This document shows, in pieces, positions 11,717 through 22,265 of a DNA stretch of 64,000 nucleotides. Origin of the DNA: Heterobilharzia americana (Eukaryota > Platyhelminthes > Trematoda > Strigeidida > Schistosomatidae); NCBI GenBank assembly GCA_944470555.2, contig OX104131.1, positions 16,546,515 to 16,610,514 of the forward strand. The letters are read 5' to 3'. The notes under the pieces are model-generated. The model did no database searches. It saw nothing but the letters and a program-made list of their open reading frames with translations, and was not told the origin of the DNA. The position numbers were made by a program, and so were the translations under genes. Within the stretch, counting starts at the first letter, position 1. The number at the start of each line of letters is the position of its first letter.

Positions 11717-13350
11717 ATGAGCGGTTGAATGACTAGGCCTTTACTTTTTCTCACTAGAGCAGTCAATCTTAGAACGTTTAGTCCTGGATCTTCCTATTTA
11801 AAAAGACGTTAAAATCGAAGCTTAGTGTTAAAATAGGAAAACAGCGAATGGCTCTACGTAGCATACCGAAACGTTAGTAACACATTGTGTGGAGAGAGTA
11901 GCGGAGCCGTAAACCAAATATCTGTAATAGACTGAAATATCACCACAGAAATATGGTAATAAGTAGTCAGACACAACAGGAAATCTGCAAATTGATATTT
12001 TCCAGATCCACGTGAAAAAGAATCGTATAGATTGGACTCTACCGCGTAAACTTATTCATACCCGTAAAATGGTGTACCTGTATATTCAGGAATAAGTACT
12101 ACTATTATTTTTAATTCACACATCAGGTCATTACTGTGCATAATCTTACTAAAACTTGCCACAACTCGTGAGACTGGTACGAATTTAACATCTCCCATAA
12201 CATAGGTCCCACTATTCGAACCGAAAGCGCGCAACGTTAGGATTTTGGGTTATAGCCGGTTGACGTCGTCAACCCACTTGCACAGTCCACTATTTGGTAA
12301 TACAACCGTCTTTTTTCGGAAAAAAATCAGGTTTTAGCTCCGCTAACCCCAAAGAACCCATGTATACAATATGGAGTATCAGCAGATTATCTGCAGTTAT
12401 ATAACCAAGGTGAATGTCTAAATCAGTGCACCTCTAGTTCAGCGTGTTATATTCAGGGGTAATATAGAATAATACCGTAGGGTGTACCTGCTGTATTGGA
12501 CAGGAATGGACGTTAAAACGTTTACCTGTCGAAATGGCAGTGGTTATGCACGGACTTCAGGGATCTTTCGCATTAATGTAAGCAACATCATTCGAAAGGT
12601 GTATTTTATGCACAGTGACTTACGTTTGAAAAGGCCACTGGATACGGAGCACTAGAAAACATGTAGTGTGGAGTTGCTGCAGGTTAGTCACGTCTCCAGC
12701 CACCAGGTAAATCGGTCTCAGGTTCTATCGTTTGTTCAGGATATTTTTACCACTATAACCGCTGGGAAAGTTTAGACCGTTCGCCGATTTGAGAATCCTT
12801 ATCAGTAGGTGAGTTCACCGGGAAGACGTTCAAGAAACCACCAAAGATCTGGACTAGTCTAATATTTCTTGCAGTCACAGGGCAGGTATTATTTCCACCA
12901 AGTAGTTATGTACAGATTGAAACTCAGCATCAGGTGTCCTCATCGAGCCGTTGCTGCAAATAGGAAAAAGAAAGAGGAAGCATGACCGGGTATGGAGAAG
13001 GGAATTGCCACGCAACCAACTTGGAGAAAAAGGAAGTTCCTGTTGTTTTAGATCTATTCGAACTTTGTGCTCACTTTCATGTATGCATGTGGAATCAACT
13101 ACATAGTTTTTTAAATATAAATTTCCTAACATTTACCACACCTCATGTGTGTCGCTATAGCTTTGGAAGGAAAACGGCATACATTAAGTTCGTTATGATG
13201 AAGAAGGGAATCTATACTCACGCCCCTGTGGGCAGTCGTAAACTCATCAGTGTAAGAGGAACTCGAGGACTTTAATAACTCTGTTTCACGCATCCAGAGG
13301 TCCAAGTACGTTCTCATTGGCCCAGGGTGCATAAATGATGGTCCTATGCG
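11717..13350. other. 1.6 kb with no recognised gene
   Basis: The part next to 11717 may be the 5' UTR of the CR1 element. Beyond that I see only short frames (12052-12234 minus, 12875-13132 minus, 12982-13275 plus) without known motifs. No terminal repeats or RNA genes are evident. Confidence 0.4.
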
Positions 13351-14650
13351 CAACAGACTCATCGTTTGTTGGTAGTCCATCAGGTGAGGTGCCGAAAACG
13401 TTAACGAGCTTGCTGTACGGGTTTCTTCTGATACTTTGTGGTTACACATATCATACGTGGGCGTTATAATTAGCTTGATTTGAGGACCAAGGGGGAGCAA
13501 GTGCTGATGAGGTAACTTACAATAAAATGTGAGGTTCAGTTTAAGTCTCCCCTTCCGGAGCGGCTCTGATCCAAGCTGTCACGTCTGGATGTATGGTCTA
13601 TATTGGAGTCAGCTCCCAATGTTCTGAAGGTGGAGTAACATTGCGCCTCTTCGATTTTCAGCTTGTCGCTTATAAGAAGGCCACTGGGAATAAACGGGAA
13701 ATATTCTACAAGCGGACAAATGCACACTTTACAGAGTAGAAAAGTATGGTTCAGTGCTATAGGGGTTGCGAACGATGCATCCGGAGAGTTTACGTGACTT
13801 TGATTTGAAATAAACTGTTTGTTCCACGAATGTCAAGTCTCTGGAATTTCTGATGCCAATGTCTAGCGCAGAAGAGCGTCTTGATAGCTGTTTTCTGCGT
13901 ACCTCGAAGGTCAGGTCAAGATTGTCGTTGCCTATGCTAAGGCTACCTCATATGTCATTATTGAATTCAAGGTGAGACTCTGCACACCACGTTGCAAGTT
14001 TACTTAGCTCCTGTTGAGCGGTACCCATAGCATTGCACAGCCCATGAGAGTGAGAAGTGTACACAACCCTCCAATGATCGGCGTATAGGAATGCTTTACC
14101 CTCACTGACGTCGTTACGTTCACCGTTGATACAAATTATAGACAACAAGGGCACCACCCTGTGTAACTCCACCAGTTGTGCGCTTAGGCTCAGACTGTAC
14201 GGAGTTTACATTTGCAATTTGAGTACGATCACTAAGAAATGATTTCAACCAGCTAAGTGAGGAGTCGCGAATACCAACCGTTTGTAGCTTGCTAAGAGAT
14301 TATGGTGAGACTCCTTACCAAATCCCTTTGATATACCGAAGTTTGGAATGATAACGATCTTTCGTGCCCCACGGTTACCGGTGATAAAGTTGGAGAAATC
14401 AAAATTACACGTAAGGCAGGGTCTGTTCTCAGCAAAGCCGTGCTCAGGCCTCGTGATTACTTTTTCTGTTGGTAGGCAATCAGAGACGCTGCTCTTAATT
14501 ACTTTCTCCAAACTTCAGGAGAGGACTGGTTTTATACTGGTGGGTCTGTAATTAATGACCTCCGATTTGTCCCTGGCCTTGCAGCGAGGAGCAATGTAGC
14601 TGGTTTCCCATTCAGCAGGACATAAGTAAATTTCCACGGAGGGTGTATAA
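13350..14650 (-). pseudogene. Decayed CR1-like RT fragment, second copy
   Basis: From 14650 down: WETSYIAPRCKARDKSEV, then INYRPTSIKPVLS, EKVIKSSVSDCLPTEKVI, PEHGFAENRPCLTC, KIVIIPNFGISKGF (first palm strand with its Asp replaced), a gap, ICINGERNDVSEGKAFLYAD with HWRVVYTSHSHG (catalytic DD lost), SAEERLD-type thumb sequence, and GRLKLNLTFYCKLPHQH with the C-terminal tail near 13500-13380. It is the same clade as the palindrome element but much older: several frameshifts and stops, clearly different sequence. The tail corresponds to the region of the 17 kb copy that ends in WNKLPAPIRA. Confidence 0.75.
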
Positions 14651-15129
14651 ACCCGTAAATGTGACCTACAGTACCCAAATTCTTCTCATAAAATCATTCG
14701 AAGATTCTGTGCTGCCGTCGGTTTCCACGGGCCCCTGTCTTGCTGCTTCATCGGAGTATGCAAACATTTCCAAGTTTAGGCCTAGGTCAGTTTACAATCT
14801 TCTATTCCTTGGGTGTAGTATGTCCGATTTCCATATGTACTACGTGCTGAAGGAAACTACAACGAGCAATGCGCATAACTGCATACTTGTAACCACTAAT
14901 CTGTAAAGAATAAAACATGGATCAGTGCACAAGTTCATTTGAGTCTACTTGCAATGCATGTCTGTCCGCCCCTTTAACAACAACCTTCTATACATTTGCG
15001 TCGTTGGTATGCAGACTGATTCTTATCCAGGATTTTGTTGGCATAGACGAAGAGTAAGGAAGAAGGGATTACTATTCCTTTAGAAACCCTACTCCCTCAA
15101 GATACCATCCAGGTGGCGACCTGCTCACT
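14651..15129. other. Spacer without recognised features
   Basis: Possibly further decayed RT N-terminus at 14651-14760 on the minus strand, but the motifs are too weak to claim. Nothing else seen. Confidence 0.35.
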
Positions 15130-15610
15130 CTTTGTCCTTTATCGCGTAAAGCTTACTGGATATAGGCCTGGATTTTGTTGGCCAACCCGAAACTTGAAAG
15201 CTCCCTCACTATAACAAGGTGAGAAACCTGCTTAAAAGCCTCAATGTAGTCATTCAGCGCGGCACCCATGAATGGTTGCTTGTCGATGGGTGCCACTTCT
15301 TATTCTCATGCGTCAAGGAGGCCAGTCAAACACGGGACACCGGCATGATGCCGCATTGCAGCAGCATCACAGGACCACGAATTTCAGCACCACTGAGCAC
15401 TGTATTCCTGATGATCCTCCCGAAGACTTTATTAACCGTGATATTCAGGCTAGCCGAACGATAGTTAGCCAGCATTTGCCCGTTTCCTGTCTTGCATATC
15501 TGGCTAAAAGTGACCTTATTCCAGTCGCTCCGAAACCAAGCTCGATTTAAAGACATGTCCAACGGCTCCCCAAACTTCTTTTTAATAACGTCTAGCAAGA
15601 AGGGTACCAA
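15130..15610 (-). pseudogene. Short non-LTR RT fragment of another subfamily
   Basis: Minus frame 15610-15326 contains NRAWFRSDWNKVTFSQICKT then ANYRSASLNITVNKVFGRII, matching the RT boxes 'W..A.V.P..K.G' and 'NYRP.SL....K..E.II'. In another frame to about 15130 I read NDYIEAFKQVSHLV and SSFGLANKIQAYI, matching 'DF..AFD.V.H..L...L...GI...'. It is truncated at both ends and frameshifted. The sequence is unlike the GFIKNR-type CR1 copies nearby and closer to the generic Jockey/CR1 pattern seen at 5440-5750. Confidence 0.6.
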
Positions 15611-16245
15611 GCTGGGAGGAGCCCCTCACGGTGAAGAAGTCTTCCAAGTTCAAGGCTACTTGGCGGTTGAAAGGCCGCCTGCCTCGTGATGCGCGCTAGG
15701 CCTATCGGCGCGGTATTTCTGGCGAAGTTGGTTAGAGCGATAGCAATTTTATTTGACTGGAAGACTTCGATGAAGTAATCTTGGAGACACCCTCGAACAG
15801 ATTACCCTTTGCGAACTCCCATGCCATTGCTTCTTAGACGGTAGGAGACGTCATGCTTGGATTTTTATCATCTTTCAACAAATGGTAATGCCCGTTCCAG
15901 ACGGGACCGTGACAAGTTGGTTTTAGAATGTCCTTTCGGACCTCATAATGTTTGATTTACACACGCCATCCCCTAAGTACCATTGAAAGATATATTGCAT
16001 GTTTCCAAAAGAGGCCTCTGCGGTCGTTCCTCTTTCCTCGGGACTCCTAGAATACTTTTATATATAGAGGAGGAAAGTGGACAGCGGGATAGAGCTTATC
16101 CCAAGCCTCCTTGCCGTCGTCCACAGTTTGATTTAGTGCAACCTTATCATTGACAAATTTAGAAGAGTATCCACAGGTATTTCAGATGTAGCCTGCTCGG
16201 ACACGAGTGTCCATGGGATTACATATCCAGACGTATATTCCACAG
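15611..16245. other. Spacer without recognised features
   Basis: No gene or repeat recognised. A frame at 16133-16381 minus is the antisense of the CR1 tail that follows. Confidence 0.35.
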
Positions 16246-16609
16246 CCGGAACCACCTTGGATGGGACGTTTAAGGATGAATCTTGTTTTGTTTTCCAGGA
16301 TTCTGCATAATATATCACTTTCGTCGGGCCAAGAACTCCAATCGTCGCAAACAGGCCACTATAAATTACGTAAACAAGCACACAGTTGAAAGAAAATCTA
16401 TCAGAACATCTCTACGCGATAATTTCTTCTCCGCTAAGTTCTCCCAAATGTTGAACGAACCGCCCGTCAGAATTAGAGCCTGTACCTCACCGATTCACTT
16501 CGGCCGGATGCTAAACAAATTCTTACACTCCAACAACCCAATGAGCGCTTTTGGTCTGACGCAATTATACCACACAACGCTCAACACACTGGGCCCCACG
16601 AATGTCTAG
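16246..16609 (+). pseudogene. C-terminal tail of a CR1-like ORF2
   Basis: Across two frames: WMGRLRMNLVLFSRILHNIS, then SIRTSLRDNFFSAKFSQML, then PPVRIRACTSPIHFGRMLNK. It aligns by eye with the tail of the 17-20 kb copy (LKLNLTFLFRLL ... FFIKQYSMLWNKLPAPIRA). Only the last ~110 residues remain and there is one frameshift near 16380. Confidence 0.6.
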
Positions 16610-17015
16610 ATGATCGAGCGTGTAATAACTATTAAACCTACCCAACTGTACCTTTTAGACAAAATTTTGCTACTACAGAGGACTCGTGTAGTGACCTCGC
16701 AGAACCAGACTCGATAAGATATCCTCACAATTATAATCAGCTTAAGGTTGGCCCCATCAAACTCAAAAAGATATAATATGCCTCTTGAGGACCTACCAAT
16801 TGACCGAACAAGCCAGAGCAATAGGCATATAGGGTCAGTACACAACTTTCGAGCCTTAAATATGCATTTACGTATGTGTACAAGGAATCTACCGTAGGAC
16901 AATATCCGTAACGCTGAAGAGAATCCCACACAAATTCTCAATCTCTTCTGACCGCACAAACTTCTTTTTACCCGCCACAATAAACACAGATGAAGGTCAT
17001 AAACTATGTGAAAGC
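16610..17015. other. Spacer upstream of the 17 kb CR1 copy
   Basis: No ORF1-like sequence is recognisable, so the downstream CR1 copy appears 5'-truncated or has a lost or diverged ORF1. Minus frames at 16606-16980 and 16737-16931 look like chance. Confidence 0.35.
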
Positions 17016-20008
17016 ATGAAACCTATGTTCTTAACTGTTTCGTTAACAAAGTGTAGGCAGGTAAAATCACAACAAGGAAAGTTCAGTAAGAAACGTACAG
17101 AAGTGCTGACTTTTTTTCGAGATATATCCAAACACTTTTGTACTTCTAACTTGCTCTCGTTTTGCCTGATTAACGCCCGCTCTATACGCAACAAAATGAA
17201 AGAGATTATGTTGCTATCTCTGATAAGTGATCCGTCCGTGATGATGGTTACAGAAACACGGTGTACCTCTGACATTTATGACGCAGAGATCTTCATCGAC
17301 AACTATTCCTTGTTCAGGAGCGACAGACTACATGGTAAGGGAGGAGGGTGCATTATCTATATAAAGTCCGACATCACTGCTACGCAGTGGCCTACATCTG
17401 AGCTAAACGAGATTGACGACTCAGTATGGATTATCGCCAAACTTACTCGCTCCACTTCCCTCCTAATGGGATGCATTTACCGGCCCCCTTCCTCCTCTGT
17501 CGAATACGACGACAAGCTGACAAGCATGTTAGCTCGTGTGACAACACTATTACACACAGCGAAAATTATATGTGGTGACTTTAACATGCCAGATATAACG
17601 AGGCGACCAATCAGCTATCCAAAGCGCTTTGATAAATTCGTAAGCATTCTTGAAACAGAGGGTTGGCAACAAGTGTGACACCCCACCAGGTACAATAGTG
17701 TCCTGGACCTAGTCTTCACAAACAGAACCACATCCACAAAACTCCAAGTAGGTACACAATTTCCAGATAGCGATCACAAGATTGTTTATGGATACTTCAA
17801 CATATCCAGAGCAAAATTAGCCCAAAAGTCAGGAACAGTACTAACTAGAAACTACAAGTATGTCAAATGGGACGAACTACATTCGTTTCTGAGCTACCTA
17901 GAATGGAGCCCCTGCTTTACCAACAGTTCAGCCAAAGAACTCTGTGATCTATTCTACGAATATATAGGCACAGCTCAAGACTATATTGCTCCGCCACTCC
18001 AAAGAGAAATCAAGAAAAACAGAGTTGACTATATGCCTACGAAATTACGCAACCGCATACGAAACCATGCCAGAGAGTACTATAGGTCGAATGACTTTTC
18101 ATCGCTTGTCACACCGAAAGACACATTCAAGGTAGAAAGAGTACTAGAAGCCGCTAAACGAGAACGCATTCAATGTAGCAAAACTGCTAATACAGAAGCA
18201 CTAGTGAGGCTGATGAAAACCTGGATAAGCAGCTCCAGAAATAGTACCGTTAGTTTAATCATGGAGAACGGCATCCTCTACAACGACCCGCTACAAGTCA
18301 GCGAGCTGTTCGGTTACCAGTTTGCAAGCTGCTTTACACAAGAGGACGAAATTAAAGTCATTGGTGCACCGTCAACACCAACTCACTCGATAAGTACTGT
18401 GCCCTTCACTCAACAAAACATTTCTCTAGCTATAGCATCACTTTGAACCTCATACAGTGCGGGGCCTGATGGAATTCCAACCATCTTGTTAAAAAGAGGT
18501 GGCGAAGATATACCGCTGATTCTCTTGAAGCTCTTTAGTACGTCCCTCTCCAGTGGCAATTACCCTGAGAACTGGAAACTATCATGCGTATGTCCTAAGC
18601 ACAAATGTGGACCAACATCCAATATAGAAAACTACCGACCTATAAACATCACGTCAGTAGTATCCAGGACCATGGAAAAGGTGATTGTGAAAGCAGTTGC
18701 CGACTACATGACGGCAAACCAATTACTCTCACCAGCACAACACGGATTCTTGAAAGGCCGGCCATGCGCTACCAGCTATCTTGACTATCTAGACGACGTC
18801 ACAAGCAAGCGTGATCAAGGCCTATTTGTAACTACCCTCTTCTTAGACTTCAAGCAAGCATTCGGTAAGGTGCCTCACAAACGCCTGGTCACTAGGTTGC
18901 AATCATATGGTTCTCAGGACCCGTTGCTGTCATGGCTTAGAACATTTTTGGAGGGTCGCTTACAAGTAGTAAAATTCAATAATTGCTACTCCTCCCCTAG
19001 ACCTTTACAAAGTGGTGTCGTCCAGGGTAGTGTGCCTGGACCGATACTTTTCCTAATCTGTGTAAACGATATCTGCAGCGTTATCCGAAATGGCATACCT
19101 TACCTTTTCGCAGACGACCTGAAGATAGTCTACAGCTTTTCCCTTGCAGCACTAGCACAAGGTTTCTCTCAAATACAAGATCTGAAGAGAATATTCACAT
19201 GCAGCGTGACCTGGCAGCTCCCTCTGAAGCTAAATAAAAGTGGCATCCTCCATTTCAATAAATCCCACCCAGAAGTAACACTACACTTGGGTGACATCGC
19301 ACTGCAGATATACAACACTTACTCCAGAAGTCTGACTTTTACAGAGTATGCACATTCAATAGTTCCCGAAGGCAGAAGACTCATTGGTCTTCTACACAGA
19401 AACATACTCACACCTGGGGCAAAACTTATACTATACAAGGTTATGGTTCGCCCAACATTAGAGTACCGCACGGTTATCTACGGTAACATGAAAGTATCGG
19501 ACAGAATTCGGGTAGAGAACATCCAACGGAACTTTACTCGGCGCCTACTAATACATAACAAAGGACTTGCACACGACGCGAGATGCAAAAACTAGAACTA
19601 GGATCACTCTGGCTGACACGCCTGAAGCTCAACCTAACCTTTCTTTTTCGCCTTTTATTTGGAAACTCCATGACGAAATGTGCTATCATTTTTAAATTAA
19701 CACAGGCATATAATCTGCGTAATACCAAGTACACCAACCCAACAAATAAGTATTGCTCAAAACTTCGATGTAGATTTTTCATAAAGCAATACAGTATGCT
19801 GTGGAACAAACTTCCCGCTCCTATAAGAGCATGTCGATCTCTCGGCCAGTTTCAACGATTACTTAGTGAATTCCTCCTATCTGACGGATCTCATCAATTT
19901 GTTGACGGCCAAACCACAAACGGTAATACCATATACAATGGTGCTACTGGTACCTTGACTCAAGGGAGACTAACAGCAATCACAAAAGTATACAATGCCG
20001 AAAACTGA
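17016..20008 (+). pseudogene. CR1-like ORF2, best-preserved copy
   Basis: Frame 17016-17678 is an AP endonuclease: FCLINARSIRNKM, MMVTETRCTSDI, GKGGGCIIYIKSD, LMGCIYRPPSSS and IICGDFNMPD. After a TGA at 17676 the same frame continues with the SDHKIVYGYF block. Frame 18033-18446 is the linker. After a second in-frame TGA at 18444, frame 18486-19595 is the RT: YRPINITSVVSRTMEKV, QHGFLKGRPCAT, LFLDFKQAFGKVPH, GVVQGSVPGPILFLICVND and YLFADDLKIVYSF with both catalytic Asp present. A frameshift near 19590 moves the tail to frame 19583-20008, which ends in MLWNKLPAPIRACRSLGQFQ. Only two stops and about one frameshift break a protein of about 1000 residues, so this copy is younger than its neighbours. 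Confidence 0.9.
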
Positions 20009-20300
20009 ACGCATTAGTTAAGTTAAAATCTAATTTCTATAGAAAAATGACCAAGAGTGAACAGGAAGCGGAGTGCGATATGATTTGCAACAGTGAACTT
20101 AGTAGCTACTCTAATGTAATCTACATTTCTTCATAACCTGACTGGTCTCACGACTTGACACATTTCTTAAAATTCTTCCCTTAAAGTAGTCTCTTTACTC
20201 CGGATAGATAAATGAACTGTTTTCTGGTGGATTTTTATAGCATGCAACATGTTTTATTATTTACCCTTTGTTATCAGTACTTACATGCAAGTACTCTGCA
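20009..20300. other. Probable 3' UTR of the 17 kb CR1 copy
   Basis: AT-rich sequence downstream of the ORF2 tail and before the next repeat. No poly(A) or short-repeat tail could be assigned. Confidence 0.35.
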
Positions 20301-20304
20301 CCAC

Positions 20305-21078
20305 CACATTGTTTCGGTAGCTCCGATATGGTAATACTCAACAGGCAACACCATGATCATCCCTCCCCCGTGACCAGATAAAGGGTGGTTACCATCTTAG
20401 AAAAAACCATGAATTTCACTTAAATGTTTATAACTTCATCAAACGTTTGTACATAAGTATGTAACAAGTGAATACCTGGTCCAGAATCCACTAATCTCTC
20501 TATTTCGTAATGATAGCTTCGGCTTCACACTAATTTTCACCACCGTCGTGCGCACCTCCATCTTTTCCCACGTAAGCCTACCTCTAAATAGTTGGTTCTG
20601 GATACTTCTTCAAGTAAGTTTTGTAGTCAGTACAAAGAACCCACCCAGATGTATCATGGTTGATCTACTCCTGCGTGTTTTTGTGCTCCTGTTTCGAATT
20701 TCGCCTGCTGCTCGCTTTTGTTATTCACTTTTCAGGTTTACCTAACCAGTCCTGCATTCAAATGGAATCCTAGAAATCGCATTTGTCAGTGTGCACCTTG
20801 ACATTAAAACCTAAGGACGAACGCGCACACCTCAAGGTCATGATTACGATGCGGCCACACCTTCAAGAATATTGGAAGGTTCAAACAATAACCAAATAAT
20901 TCCTAATTTCGAACTGAGCCTGCTTCAACACAGCTCTTATATGCCATGAATAACGGTATCTAATGTATAGCTTAACATTGTAAATAGTAGTCATTTCTCG
21001 TTACCAAAATGAACAACCCTGTAAACTGGTTTGTATTCATGTAACCCATATTGTTTGAAATATATTATTATTATTAGT
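20305..21078. repeat. Unnamed dispersed repeat, copy 1, ending in (TTA)n
   Basis: This stretch resembles 56475-57345 throughout. Shared segments include CTCAACAGGCAACACCATG, GAATACCTGGTCC and TTCAAGAATATTGG, with about 75-85% identity by eye. Both copies end in a run of ATT/TTA triplets (about 21060-21078 here). There is no long ORF. The triplet tail suggests a retroposed sequence. I do not recognise the family. A decayed Gypsy fragment starts immediately after the triplet run. Confidence 0.7.
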
Positions 21079-21790
21079 CCAGATGAAGATACTCATTGTA
21101 ACCACCTGAAACAGGCTTACTCTAGACCGTCGGAGCATTCGATGACAGTCAATCTGGCCAAATCCCAGATTGGCGTTCGTTCACTAAAATTTTTGGGACG
21201 TTATCGACGAACAAGGCACTCGCCCACTACCTGAAAAGGTACAGGCGATTCAAGATTTTCCAGTTCTAATGTCACTTAAAGCGCTGCTTACATTCCTTAG
21301 GATAGTGAGCCATTATCGTCGTTTCGTCTCCCAACGTGCACACATTTTGACTGCGCTAACCGACGTGCTGAAAGATGAGTGTACAACTTTCATCATGACT
21401 CCTGGGGCATTAGAAGTATTTCGCAAGATTAAAACCACGATAGCAGACGCCACAATGTTGGTCCATCAAGATGTAAACCTACCTCAGCATTGCGGTTGGA
21501 GCCTCTAACATGACCATTGGGGCCGTGTTGCAACAACTTTTGGATCACACTTGGATCCCAGTTGCATTCTTCTATTTGAAGCTATCTGCCTGTGAAATGC
21601 GGTACAGTACTTTTGGCAGGGAATCGCCCACCATTTATAGTGATATTAGTAATGGTAATAATTTATTCCTGAATTTACCACTGTTAAGCATCTTCGTCAT
21701 TTTGCGGAAGGTCTTAATTTTATTATATTTATCTACCACAAACCTTTAACTTATGCCTTGCACACCACTTGAGCTACCTACGCTATGATA
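21078..21790 (+). pseudogene. Decayed CsRn1-clade Gypsy pol fragment (RT tail to RNase H)
   Basis: Frames 21031-21234, 21269-21508 and 21510-21749 contain [66 protein letters not shown] and [19 protein letters not shown]. They match, in the same order, the intact pol at 32743-35124 (about residues 330-560). The fragment starts right after the YLDD motif and stops within RNase H. It contains several frameshifts, no LTRs, and lies on the opposite strand to the intact element. It is an old relic of the same or a close family. Confidence 0.85.
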
Positions 21791-22265
21791 ATGTTCATCA
21801 CAAGTTTCACGATTGCAGGGTAGTTACCCGATGACGGATGTATTGATGTCTCGGAAAAGTACCGGTGAAATATTGTAGTTCCACTCCAATTTCAGGTTTC
21901 CAAGATCCTATTTGCAAAAAGGGTAGAGAAAAAAGAGCAGGGAACCAAGGCGAAAGGAAGGTAATTAAATGTGTGATTTAACTCATGCACACAGTGTGTC
22001 ATGCCTACTATTATATGTACAGCCTTGCGTTTCATGTGTATATTCTGATGAAAAATATGCTACTCACTGCATTATAGTAATGTTTTCTGGAGAGAGTATA
22101 TCTGAAGATGTCTCCATTAGTGATGATAATAAGTGGGAGGTGTAGTTGAACTACTTAATCACCGAAGTAGTCCTAATTGTTGTAATCTTGTCCGTGGGAT
22201 GCAATGGGAAAGGTGTGCGAACATACCGGCCAGAGCATGACATCTCATACATTTAAGAGACTTAT
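21791..22265. other. Spacer without recognised features
   Basis: No gene recognised. AT-rich. Confidence 0.35.

Noticed and set aside
13236..13275. CTGATGAG on the minus strand as a hammerhead ribozyme core, as in schistosome SmAlpha repeats
   Set aside because: The required GAAA after a short stem II is not present at the right distance and the flanks do not form stems I and III.
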